Below, in pieces: positions 1 through 6,357 of a stretch of 9,382 nt of DNA (its first letter is position 1; each line of letters starts with the position of its first letter). Below the pieces are notes generated by a model, which saw only the letters and a program-made list of their open reading frames with translations, did not search any database and was not told the origin of the DNA. The position numbers were made by a program, and so were the translations under genes. Source of the DNA: Acidobacteriota bacterium (GTDB lineage Bacteria > Acidobacteriota > Terriglobia > Terriglobales > Acidobacteriaceae); contig JAJXXG010000496.1 in assembly GCA_021781255.1 (NCBI GenBank), positions 1-9,382 on the forward strand. The letters run 5' to 3'.

Positions 1-310
1 TCCGCTCTCAAAAGAAGATCGGCGCGAGCACCGGACAAGGGACCGGGAAAACAAACGACCGGCGCATAAAGCCTGCCGCTGTCTGCTCGGGTTGGCTGAT
101 GGCCGAATGACTCCGGCCGCCAGCGGAATGGACGTCAAGGATACAGCAAAATTGAGCGTGTAACCCATGAGGGTAAGGCCGGGCGTATAAAGTTCCCGTA
201 AGGATTTGCCCAAAGCCCGGCCCGGAATCCTGCCCCAGGTTCTGTTCAGGGCCCGGCCCGGAGCCCGACCACCGGTCCCGCCACCTGTCCGCACGCTTTT
301 TGTGGCATTT
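1..310. other. Non-coding leader region upstream of nuoB
   Basis: No convincing gene is visible here. The three plus-strand frames entering from the left edge close at 69, 110 and 163 without any recognisable domain. One of them (ending at 69) gives a short basic tail that could be the end of an upstream protein, but this is not supportable. A minus-strand frame runs from 373 to 8, but it overlaps the nuoB start and has a low-complexity Gly/Pro/Arg/Ser composition. What the stretch does hold is a set of GC-rich repeats (177-262) and a T-rich patch at about 296-311. No nuoA is present, which is notable because nuoA normally precedes nuoB. Confidence 0.6.
177..262. repeat. GC-rich direct repeat pair with a shared inverted partner
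   Basis: The 12-mer GCCCGGCCCGGA occurs at 215-226 and again at 251-262, exactly 36 bp apart. The octamer GGCCGGGC at 177-184 is the reverse complement of the first eight bases of both copies (215-222 and 251-258). It could therefore form a hairpin with either one, in mutually exclusive structures. The matches are read directly from the sequence. Whether they have a role is unknown, and GC-rich sequence makes such matches more likely by chance. Confidence 0.5.
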
Positions 311-326
311 TGTGAGCCGTGTCACG
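311..326. promoter_or_regulatory. Candidate CRP/FNR-family operator upstream of nuoB
   Basis: TGTGA at 311-315, six bases, then TCACG at 322-326 matches the CRP-family consensus TGTGA-N6-TCACA at nine of ten specified positions. Its centre (318.5) lies 44 bp before the nuoB ATG. Measured from a start site predicted from the -10-like hexamer at 350-355, it lies about 43 bp upstream, close to the -41.5 position typical of activator sites that overlap and replace a -35 element. No good -35 hexamer is present, which fits. The motif is seen directly. The regulator and its activity are inferred. Confidence 0.45.
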
Positions 327-342
327 CGCTGTCGCCCGCCCC

Positions 343-349
343 GGAGGGG
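343..349 (+). promoter_or_regulatory. Possible ribosome binding site for nuoB
   Basis: The run GGAGGGG ends 13 nt before the ATG at 363. It is a strong anti-SD match, but the spacing is longer than the usual 5-10 nt. It works only if transcription starts upstream of it. That conflicts with the alternative reading in which the -10 hexamer at 350-355 directs a start at about 362. Confidence 0.45.
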
Positions 350-355
350 TATTAT
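350..355 (+). promoter_or_regulatory. -10-like hexamer directly before the nuoB start
   Basis: TATTAT matches the sigma-70 -10 consensus at five of six positions and ends 7 nt before the nuoB ATG. A standard start seven bases downstream would put +1 at about 362, giving an almost leaderless mRNA. There is no recognisable -35 hexamer at 15-19 bp spacing, but the CRP/FNR-like palindrome sits where an activator could substitute for one. Confidence 0.35.
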
Positions 356-362
356 TAACGCT

Positions 363-938
363 ATGGCGGCCATTCAAGAGCGCGATCGTTATCTTTTTGG
401 AGCACTGGAGAGCAGCGCGAAGAACCGCGCCAAGCTCAAGGAAGCAAACTACGGTTACGAGCAGCCCGAGGGCGTTCTGCTCACGTCTCTGGACTTCGCT
501 ATCAACTGGGTGCGCAAGAGTTCCGTTTGGCCGGTCACCTTCGGCCTGGCCTGCTGCGCCATTGAGATGATGTCCATGGGCGCCTCGCGTTATGACATTG
601 CCCGTTTCGGCGCTGAGGTCTTTCGCCCTTCGCCCCGGCAGGCCGATCTGATGATCGTCGCCGGGCGCGTCTGCCAGAAGATGGCGCCTGTTATCCGGCG
701 TCTCTATGACCAGATGCCCGAGCCCAAGTGGGTCATCTCCATGGGCGCCTGTGCCACCTCGGGGGGGGTGTTTAACAACTACGCCGTTGTGCAGGGGGTG
801 AATCAGGTGATTCCTGTGGATGTTTATGTACCAGGATGTCCACCCCGCCCGGAGCAACTTTTGTACGCAATTACGCTTCTACAGGAAAAGATTCAGCGCG
901 AACCGCGCAGCCTGCTGAAGACCTTGAATGCAGGTTAG
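363..938 (+). CDS. nuoB: NADH-quinone oxidoreductase subunit B (NuoB)
   Basis: NuoB is the peripheral-arm subunit of respiratory complex I. It holds iron-sulfur cluster N2, the last carrier before quinone. The predicted protein has 191 residues, normal for the family. The N2 ligands are all present: the adjacent pair C64-C65 in [11 protein letters not shown]130 in [11 protein letters not shown] and C159 in [10 protein letters not shown]. The remaining core ([31 protein letters not shown]) is also typical, with an extra non-ligand cysteine at C104. The ATG at 363 was chosen because homology begins soon after it; the frame stays open back to a TTG at 300, but that extension looks unlike NuoB. 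No nuoA lies in the 362 bases upstream and no nuoC or nuoD follows, so this copy is outside a standard nuo operon as far as the window shows. A possible CRP/FNR site precedes it. Confidence 0.96.
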   Translation: MAAIQERDRYLFGALESSAKNRAKLKEANYGYEQPEGVLLTSLDFAINWVRKSSVWPVTFGLACCAIEMMSMGASRYDIARFGAEVFRPSPRQADLMIVAGRVCQKMAPVIRRLYDQMPEPKWVISMGACATSGGVFNNYAVVQGVNQVIPVDVYVPGCPPRPEQLLYAITLLQEKIQREPRSLLKTLNAG

Positions 939-941
939 GCA

Positions 942-984
942 TAAGTAACCCTCGTGGTTACTTAAGTTAATTACTGCGGTAATT
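942..984 (+). terminator. Tandem hairpins after nuoB, possible terminator
   Basis: A perfect 9-bp stem pairs 942-950 with 956-964 around a 5-nt loop (AAGTAACC against GGTTACTT, plus an outer T-A pair). It begins three bases after the nuoB stop codon. A second stem follows, pairing 969-974 with 979-984 (AATTAC and GTAATT around TGCG). Neither is followed by a proper T tract, and both are AT-rich and only moderately stable. They could end the nuoB transcript or protect its 3' end. The pairing is certain, the function is not. Confidence 0.4.
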
Positions 985-1198
985 TGGCGTTCTGCGTCTG
1001 CATCTTTCGGGGGATGCTCAACGGGGATCACAGAGCCAAATCCTTCAAAAACTGTGATCTGCGGAACTGTACCTGTGTTACGTTATGGGGTGCAGTAATG
1101 TGCGTCTCAATTTCTCATGTTTGGGCCTCTTGGTTCAAAAAACACCGGTTAGGGTGCGCATGTACAGCCCTTTCCACCATGGTTCTGATATTGATTGC
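985..1198 (+). other. Intergenic leader before the OmpA-like gene
   Basis: The frame of the downstream gene stays open back to a TTG at 984. The translated stretch has five cysteines, no family resemblance, and would bury the signal peptide inside the protein, so I treat it as untranslated. No convincing -35/-10 pair was found. The closest is an extended -10-like TGC followed by AGTAAT at 1091-1099, with no matching -35. The promoter of the OmpA-like gene probably lies in this stretch. Confidence 0.4.
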
Positions 1199-1203
1199 GG
1201 AGG
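1199..1203 (+). promoter_or_regulatory. Ribosome binding site of the OmpA-like gene
   Basis: GGAGG lies 8 nt before the ATG at 1212, ideal spacing. It decides the start among the in-frame candidates, because the codons after it encode a clear signal peptide. Confidence 0.8.
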
Positions 1204-1211
1204 ATAAGCGA

Positions 1212-2954
1212 ATGTACTCGCAAAATTTGAAATCTGTGTGCCGGGTTCTCGCGTTGGCGTGTGCTGCGCTCATGCCGATCGGCCTGGTTGCTCAGAGCTC
1301 GGCCAAGCCCGCCGGGAAGAACGATCCTTGGAACTCACCTTCCAAGTGGGACATCTTCGCCGGATACAGCTATCTTGCACCGAAGGGCACGGTTGAGGTG
1401 CCCCAGGCAAATGGACAGGTTCTGCCGTTCAGCTACAAAGCGGTGGACCTTGGCGGTCTGTTCAGCGTGGCGCGGTTCTTTAACAACTACGCCGGCGTTC
1501 AGCTCGAAACCGGACTGCATGAGTGGGGCATTGAGCATCCGCCGACAGGAACCATCGGTACCCACGGGAACAACGACGGTTTCACCACCATTGCGGGCGG
1601 TCTTATCCTGCGCTATCCCACAGAGAGCCTGACGCCCTTTGTGCACGGCCTTGTTGGCGGTGCCCTGGTGGACGGTCCCGACCACAACCCCTTCACCTGG
1701 GGTCCGGCCCTGACGGCCGGTGGCGGCGTGGACTACGAGACGCCGTGGTTTAACCACCACCTCGCGCTGCGCATCTTCCAGGCCGACTACGAGTACATCC
1801 ACGCGAACTTTGGCCCCGGCGTCAACGGCGGCCGCGCCAACATCAATGCCGCCCGCCTGAGCACCGGCCTGGTGTATCACATCGGCACCATCACGCCGCC
1901 TCCGGCCGTGACGATGACCTGCTCGGCCAGCCCCGCCTCTGTGTTCCAGGGCGAGCCGGTTACGGTTACGGGCACGCCTGAGAATGTGAATCCCAAGATG
2001 AACGCGATCTACAGCTGGACGGGTGACGGCGTTACCGGCAGCGGCACCACGGCAAACGTGAACACCGCCAACCTGGCCCCCGGCACCTACACCGTCAAGG
2101 GGGACGTGAAGGAAGGCAAGAAGGGCAAGGAAGGCCTGAAGCCCGGCCAGAGCGCGAACTGCTCGGCTACCTACACGGTCAAGGAGTTCGAGCCCCCGAC
2201 CATCAGCTGCTCGGCCAACCCCAGCACCATCAAGCCGGGTGAGACCAGCACCATCACCTCGACGGCCATGAGCCCGCAGAACCGCCCGCTGACCTACAGC
2301 TACACGACTGCCGGCGGCACCATTGAGGGCACGGGCAACACGGCCAACTTCAACTCGGCCGGCGCGCCTACGGGCCCGGTGGAGATTACCTGCAAGGTTG
2401 CGGACGACAAGGGCCACACGGCCACCGCCAATACGTCGGTGACCATTACGCCGCCTCCGCCGGTGGTTCGCCACACGCAGGCGCTCTGCTCGCTGAGCTT
2501 TGACAAGGACAAGCGGCGTCCGACCCGCGTTGACAACGAAGCCAAGGCCTGCCTGGACGAGGTTGCCCTCGACCTGCAGAAGGAGTCCGATGCCAAGGCC
2601 GTCGTGGTCGGCAACAGCGATGCCAAGGAAAAGGCAAAGACCGCCAAGCAGCAGAAGTATGCTGCCAAGCACAAGAAGGCCAAGGTTGAGGACTTCGCCG
2701 CACAGCGCGCTGTGAATGCCAAGGACTACCTCGTCAAGGAGAAGGGCATTGATCCTTCCCGCGTGAGCGTGGCCACTGGTGCTCAGGACGCCCAGACCGT
2801 GGAAGACTACCTCGTGCCCGCCGGCGCCACCTTCGGCTCTGACGTGCAGGGAACCACTCCGGTCGACGAGTCCAGCGTGGCGCCGCAGGTCCGCAAGGCA
2901 CTTGCGCAGCGGCATCATGCCAAGGCCAAGGCTAAGGCGAAGGCCACCAACTAA
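1212..2954 (+). CDS. OmpA-family outer-membrane protein with two Ig-like domains
   Basis: This 580-residue protein probably sits in the outer membrane and may tether it to peptidoglycan. A signal peptide covers about residues 1-27 (hydrophobic VLALACAALMPIGLVA). Residues about 38-225 alternate in the manner of an 8-strand OmpA-like beta-barrel, opening with WDIFAGYSYLAP. Two Ig/PKD-like domains follow (about 235-324 and 328-412). They share the pattern CSASP or CSANP, then a Gly-rich TGSGTTANVN or EGTGNTANFN segment, and each has a cysteine pair (C237/C317 and C333/C394). Residues about 424-536 form an OmpA C-terminal-like domain with its own pair C426/C447. The usual glycan-contact motif is altered to VVGNSDAKEK, with a Lys-rich insert before the AAQRA segment, although the key Asp and Arg appear to be kept. 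The tail is Ala/Lys-rich. Related proteins are common in acidobacteria. The ligand is unknown, and the peptidoglycan role is inferred from the family. Confidence 0.85.
   Translation: MYSQNLKSVCRVLALACAALMPIGLVAQSSAKPAGKNDPWNSPSKWDIFAGYSYLAPKGTVEVPQANGQVLPFSYKAVDLGGLFSVARFFNNYAGVQLETGLHEWGIEHPPTGTIGTHGNNDGFTTIAGGLILRYPTESLTPFVHGLVGGALVDGPDHNPFTWGPALTAGGGVDYETPWFNHHLALRIFQADYEYIHANFGPGVNGGRANINAARLSTGLVYHIGTITPPPAVTMTCSASPASVFQGEPVTVTGTPENVNPKMNAIYSWTGDGVTGSGTTANVNTANLAPGTYTVKGDVKEGKKGKEGLKPGQSANCSATYTVKEFEPPTISCSANPSTIKPGETSTITSTAMSPQNRPLTYSYTTAGGTIEGTGNTANFNSAGAPTGPVEITCKVADDKGHTATANTSVTITPPPPVVRHTQALCSLSFDKDKRRPTRVDNEAKACLDEVALDLQKESDAKAVVVGNSDAKEKAKTAKQQKYAAKHKKAKVEDFAAQRAVNAKDYLVKEKGIDPSRVSVATGAQDAQTVEDYLVPAGATFGSDVQGTTPVDESSVAPQVRKALAQRHHAKAKAKAKATN
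2922..2945 (+). repeat. Hexamer repeat AAGGCN x4 in the OmpA-like 3' end
   Basis: Four consecutive copies of AAGGCN (with C, T, G and C at the last position) encode the Lys-Ala repeats of the C-terminal tail, just before the stop codon. The third-base variation suggests selection at the protein level and not a recent slippage event. Confidence 0.7.
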
Positions 2955-2957
2955 CCC

Positions 2958-2975
2958 GTACCCCACACGGGGTGC
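2958..2975 (+). other. Short hairpin right after the OmpA-like stop
   Basis: ACCCC (2960-2964) pairs with GGGGT (2969-2973) around ACAC. A G-U and a G-C pair extend the stem to seven pairs. It starts four bases after the stop codon and lacks a T tract. It may contribute to mRNA 3'-end stability. Confidence 0.4.
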
Positions 2976-3000
2976 TTCGATTCAAGCAGAAGTAAGACGG

Positions 3001-3032
3001 CCCCCAGATTCCGCAACCGCGGCATCTGGGGG
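3001..3032 (+). terminator. Strong hairpin, possible terminator of the OmpA-like gene
   Basis: CCCCCAGAT (3001-3009) pairs perfectly with ATCTGGGGG (3024-3032). Inside it, CCGC (3011-3014) pairs with GCGG (3019-3022) around an AACC tetraloop, leaving one T-C mismatch. This gives 13 pairs in all. No T run follows directly, so it may be an atypical terminator or a 3'-protective structure. Confidence 0.5.
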
Positions 3033-3062
3033 TAGCATCCAGGATTCCTCTGCGATTTTTCT

Positions 3063-3093
3063 AGAGGTTGACCGGTTTTTCCGGTCAGCCTCT
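3063..3093 (+). terminator. Long hairpin with T5 loop, probable terminator
   Basis: Positions 3063-3075 pair with 3081-3093 in a 13-pair stem with one G-U pair, around a loop of five T. It lies about 110 bases after the OmpA-like stop and 55 before the next start, the right place to separate the two genes. The downstream side has only interrupted T runs (3097-3099 and 3110-3114), so classical Rho-independent action is plausible but not certain. Confidence 0.55.
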
Positions 3094-3147
3094 TCCGTTT
3101 GTAAGCGCCTTTTTGCAGTATGTTTAAAGCTGGGAGCAGCACTCTGA

Positions 3148-5163
3148 ATGTATCCATTGCGGCTATGCCCTGATTGCCTTCATCGGTCCGCCCGTGTTTA
3201 TCGCGCCTTTCTCCTGATATTTCTTGTGTTTGCCGCACTGCGCATGTCGGCGCAGATGCCCTGGAGTTCTGTAGGTCCTGACGGCGGTGACGCGCGCTCG
3301 TTTGCCGCAGCGCCCTCCCAGCCCGATCATCTCTTTCTGGGCACCACCAATAGCTGGATCTACGAGTCCGCGGACGGCGGAACGTCCTGGCATCGCCTGT
3401 CCAAGCTCGACTCCACGGATGACCTGGTGGTGGACCACATCGTGGTGGACTCGGCCGACAGTGCCACCGTCTATGCGGCTGCCTGGCGGCTGGACCACCC
3501 CGGCGGCGGCCTCTGGATCAGCCATGACGGCGGCCGCCTGTGGACGCAGCCGCCGGGGTTGCGCGGCCAGTCGGTGCGCGCCTTTGCGCAGGCTCCCTCC
3601 AACCCCCGCGTGCTTTTTGCCGGAACATTGCAGGGGGTCTTTCGCAGTGTGGACGCCGGCGCAACCTGGCAGCTGATCAGCCCGCCCGGCAGCCGCGAAA
3701 TCCACGAGGTGGAGTCGCTGGCGGTCGATCCCGTGAATCCAGAAACGGTCTACGCGGGCACCTGGCACCTGCCCTGGAAGACCAGCAATGGGGGCAAGTC
3801 CTGGCGCAACATCAAGCGCGGCGTCATTGACGATTCCGACGTCTTCTCCATCGTGGTCGATCCGGAGAAGCCGCACGTTATCTACGCCAGCGCCTGCAGC
3901 GGCATCTACAAGAGCGAGAACGCGGGTGACCTCTTTCGCAAGATCCAGGGCATTCCCTCCACTGCGCGCAGAACCCGTGTCCTCAAGCAGGACCCCGCCC
4001 AGCGCAGCACGGTCTACGCCGGAACCACGGAAGGCCTCTACAAGACGACCGACGGCGGCAAAACCTTTCACCGCATGACCGGCCCAGACGTGATCGTCAA
4101 TGACGTATACGTCGATCCCACCCATCCAGAGCACGTCCTGCTGGCCACGGACCGCGGCGGAGTGCTGCTCAGCAACGACGGTGCCGCAACGTTTACGCAG
4201 GCCAACCGCGGCTTCTCCGGCCGCAAGGTGGAAGCGCTGCTGGTGGACCGCGACAATCCCGCGCGCCTGTTCGCCGGGGTGGTCAATGACAAGTCCTACG
4301 GCGGCATCTTTGTTTCGGATGACAGCGGAGCCAGCTGGAAGCAGCTTGCCGACGGCCTCGATGGCCGCGACGTCTTTGTGCTGGCGCAGGCGCCCAACGG
4401 CGACATCCTGGCCGGGACCAATGACGGCATCTTCGCGCTTCCGGCGGACGGCACCAGCTGGCAGCCGCGCAACACCATCGCCAACACGCTGCTCAAAACC
4501 ACCACGGAGACTCTGCGCGGCACCCGCGTCAACATTGAAAAAAGCGTAAAAGACAAGCTGCGCGTGATGGATGGGCGCGCATACGCCTTCGATCTTTCCA
4601 GCGAAGCCTGGACGGCGGCAACGGACGGTGGCCTCTACACCAGCCACGACAACGGCGCCACATGGCAGGGCGGTCCGGTCATGGGTGTCGTCGACTATCT
4701 CTCGGTCACCTCGCACGGCAAGATGCTGGCCGCCGCGCGGCCAGACAGCGTGGTGCTCTCGCAGGACGCTGGCCAGACCTGGTGGCCGATGAGCATTCCG
4801 ACGGTGCTCACGCTCATCCACCGCATCGCCTTCTCGCCGGACGGCACGCTCTGGCTGGGAGCCCGGGAGGGCGTCTACTTCTCCCGCGACAAGGGAAAGA
4901 CGTGGATGTGGGTGCATCGCCTGCCGCTGGTGGATGTCGACGATCTGTACTATGACGCGCATTTGAATCGCGTACTGGTCAGCTCGCAGGGCAGCGACTT
5001 CGTCTACGCCATTGATCCCAAGACACTTGACTGGAAGTGGTGGCAGACCGGCTATCGCCTTACAGCCGTGCGCACCACGCATGGCCGCCTTCTGGCCGCC
5101 TCGCTCTACGACGGCGTGCTCATTGAGCCGCGTCCCGCCGGAGCGGAGCTGGGCCAGCGCTGA
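3148..5163 (+). CDS. Secreted BNR/Asp-box repeat (sortilin-like) beta-propeller protein
   Basis: The product has 671 residues. The N-terminus carries basic residues followed by a hydrophobic segment (AFLLIFLVFAALRMSA, ending near residue 35), which looks like a signal peptide with cleavage before QMPWSS. The rest is built from Asp-box repeats of the type S-x-D-x-G-x-T-W. Eleven are visible, starting at residues 74, 125, 167, 212, 256, 300, 342, 390, 499, 538 and 579, with a degenerate one (PADGTSW) near 432. This indicates one or two beta-propellers like those of BNR, sortilin and Ycf48-type proteins. No sialidase catalytic set, anchor or sorting domain is evident, so enzymatic activity cannot be claimed. 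A binding or assembly role outside the cytoplasm is likely. A GGGAG 11 nt upstream supports the ATG at 3148. Terminator-like hairpins upstream suggest transcription separate from the OmpA-like gene. Confidence 0.8.
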   Translation: MYPLRLCPDCLHRSARVYRAFLLIFLVFAALRMSAQMPWSSVGPDGGDARSFAAAPSQPDHLFLGTTNSWIYESADGGTSWHRLSKLDSTDDLVVDHIVVDSADSATVYAAAWRLDHPGGGLWISHDGGRLWTQPPGLRGQSVRAFAQAPSNPRVLFAGTLQGVFRSVDAGATWQLISPPGSREIHEVESLAVDPVNPETVYAGTWHLPWKTSNGGKSWRNIKRGVIDDSDVFSIVVDPEKPHVIYASACSGIYKSENAGDLFRKIQGIPSTARRTRVLKQDPAQRSTVYAGTTEGLYKTTDGGKTFHRMTGPDVIVNDVYVDPTHPEHVLLATDRGGVLLSNDGAATFTQANRGFSGRKVEALLVDRDNPARLFAGVVNDKSYGGIFVSDDSGASWKQLADGLDGRDVFVLAQAPNGDILAGTNDGIFALPADGTSWQPRNTIANTLLKTTTETLRGTRVNIEKSVKDKLRVMDGRAYAFDLSSEAWTAATDGGLYTSHDNGATWQGGPVMGVVDYLSVTSHGKMLAAARPDSVVLSQDAGQTWWPMSIPTVLTLIHRIAFSPDGTLWLGAREGVYFSRDKGKTWMWVHRLPLVDVDDLYYDAHLNRVLVSSQGSDFVYAIDPKTLDWKWWQTGYRLTAVRTTHGRLLAASLYDGVLIEPRPAGAELGQR

Positions 5164-5190
5164 CCCGTGCCGGGAGAGCGGCGAATTCGG

Positions 5191-5196
5191 TATCAT
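5191..5196 (+). promoter_or_regulatory. -10-like hexamer just before mqnE
   Basis: TATCAT matches the -10 consensus at five of six positions and ends 6 nt before the ATG at 5203. It predicts a transcript beginning at or next to the start codon. There is no SD sequence at normal distance: the nearest purine run, GGGAGAG at 5172-5178, is 24 nt away. A good -35 element is missing, so the call is tentative. Confidence 0.35.
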
Positions 5197-5202
5197 CGTA
5201 GT

Positions 5203-6354
5203 ATGCAGGCCGAATCCGCAGCTTCCCGCACCCACTCCGCCTTCCGCAGCTACGACCCCCGCCTTGAGCCCATCGCCGCCAAAGTGCTGGCTGGTGAGCG
5301 GCTCGACTTTCAGGACGGGCTCGCGCTCTATGCCTCATCGGATGTGCTGGCCGTGGGCTGGCTGGCGAACTACGTGCGCGAGCGGCTGCACGGCGATGTC
5401 ACCTACTTCAACGTGAATCGCCACATCAACCCTACCAATGTCTGCGTAGCGGCATGCAAGCTGTGCGCCTTCGGCCGCAAAAAGGGCGACCCCATGGGCT
5501 ACACCATGGCGCTGGAAGAAGCATGGCAGGCGGCGGCGTCTGGATACTCTGAGGCGGTCACCGAGTTCCACATCGTCGGCGGCCTGCATCCGGACCTGCC
5601 CCTGGAATACTTCCTTGACCTCGTCCGCGGGCTCAAGCAGCGCTTCCCCAAGGTGCACGTCAAGGCCTTCACCATGGTGGAGGTGGCCTTCTTCGCGCGT
5701 CGCGCCAAGCTCACCATCGAGCAGACGCTGGTCAAGCTGCGCGAGGCCGGCGTGGACTCCATGCCCGGCGGCGGCGCGGAGATCTTCTCCGCCCGCGTGC
5801 GCTCCATCATTTGCGACCACAAGATCGACGGCAGCGAGTGGCTTGAGACCGCGCGCCTGGCCCACAAGATGGGCTTCAAGTCCAACGCCACCATGCTCTA
5901 TGGCCACATTGAGAACGACGAGGACCGCGTGGACCACCTGCTCAAGCTGCGCGAGGTGCAGGACGAAACCGGCGGGTTCCAGACCTTCATCCCGCTGGCC
6001 TTCCACCCGGAGAACACTCCGCTGGACCACCTGCCCGTCACCACCGGCCTCACGGACATTCGCCAGATCGCTGTCAGCCGCCTGCTGCTCGACAACTTTG
6101 CGCACATCAAGGCCTACTGGCAGATGCTCACGCCCAAGATTGCGCAGATTGCCCTCCGCTTCGGCGCGGACGACCTGGACGGCACCGTGATTGAAGAAAA
6201 GATCTACCACGACGCCGGAGCAACCACGCCGCAGGGCATGACGCGCAAGGATCTCTGCCGCCTGATTACAGAGGCGGGCCGGGTGCCCGTCGAGCGCGAC
6301 ACGCTGTACCACTCTGTCACGCGCAGTGAGGATAGCTTCACCGTGGTGGTGTAG
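5203..6354 (+). CDS. mqnE: Aminofutalosine synthase MqnE (radical SAM)
   Basis: MqnE is a radical SAM enzyme of the futalosine route to menaquinone. It adds an adenosyl radical to 3-[(1-carboxyvinyl)oxy]benzoate to give aminofutalosine. The protein has 383 residues, typical for the family. The iron-sulfur motif CX3CX2C is C81, C85 and C88 in NVCVAACKLCAFGR. Preceding FNVNRHINPTN and later EFHIVGGLHPD, KAFTMVEVAFFA, MPGGGAEIF (187-195) and KSNATMLYGHIEN are characteristic of MqnE; the paralogues MqnC and CofH differ in these segments. I chose the ATG at 5203; an in-frame GTG at 5167 would add 12 unconserved residues and also lacks an SD. The gene follows the BNR gene by 39 nt, so read-through is possible. 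Its stop codon directly touches that of the convergent gene. No other mqn gene is in the window. Confidence 0.93.
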   Translation: MQAESAASRTHSAFRSYDPRLEPIAAKVLAGERLDFQDGLALYASSDVLAVGWLANYVRERLHGDVTYFNVNRHINPTNVCVAACKLCAFGRKKGDPMGYTMALEEAWQAAASGYSEAVTEFHIVGGLHPDLPLEYFLDLVRGLKQRFPKVHVKAFTMVEVAFFARRAKLTIEQTLVKLREAGVDSMPGGGAEIFSARVRSIICDHKIDGSEWLETARLAHKMGFKSNATMLYGHIENDEDRVDHLLKLREVQDETGGFQTFIPLAFHPENTPLDHLPVTTGLTDIRQIAVSRLLLDNFAHIKAYWQMLTPKIAQIALRFGADDLDGTVIEEKIYHDAGATTPQGMTRKDLCRLITEAGRVPVERDTLYHSVTRSEDSFTVVV

Positions 6355-6357
6355 CTA
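6352..6357. other. Abutting convergent stop codons (TAGCTA)
   Basis: The palindrome TAGCTA supplies the mqnE stop (TAG, 6352-6354) and, read on the other strand, the stop of the amidohydrolase gene (6357-6355). There is no intergenic base and so no room for a terminator between the genes. Each transcript must extend into the other gene in antisense, unless it ends exactly here or by Rho. Confidence 0.9.

Noticed and set aside
1..69. Plus-strand frame ending at 69 as the tail of an upstream gene
   Set aside because: Only 22 residues are visible, basic and without motif. It cannot be told from chance.
8..373. 121-codon minus-strand frame at the left edge
   Set aside because: Arg/Gly/Pro/Ser-rich, overlaps the nuoB start and promoter-like signals, no domain. 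Kept as non-coding.
672..674. Extra cysteine C104 of NuoB as a new cluster ligand
   Set aside because: The four standard N2 ligands are present, and other NuoB proteins carry a non-ligand cysteine near this place.
1061..1076. Second CRP-like half-site (TGTGA) upstream of the OmpA-like gene
   Set aside because: The other half-site is absent at the required spacing (GAACT in place of TCACA).
984..1211. N-terminal extension of the OmpA-like protein to the TTG at 984
   Set aside because: It would precede a clear signal peptide. The ATG at 1212 has an ideally spaced GGAGG.
1335..2966. 543-codon minus-strand open frame opposite the OmpA-like gene
   Set aside because: Gly/Arg/Val/Ala/His-rich, no domain, fully overlaps a clear gene. 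It results from GC-biased codon use on the other strand.
3163..5235. 690-codon minus-strand open frame opposite the BNR gene
   Set aside because: The Asp-box repeats on the plus strand are unambiguous. The antisense product is low-complexity and has no recognisable motif.
5335..6312. 325-codon minus-strand open frame opposite mqnE
   Set aside because: mqnE is certain from its radical SAM motif. The antisense frame is a shadow.
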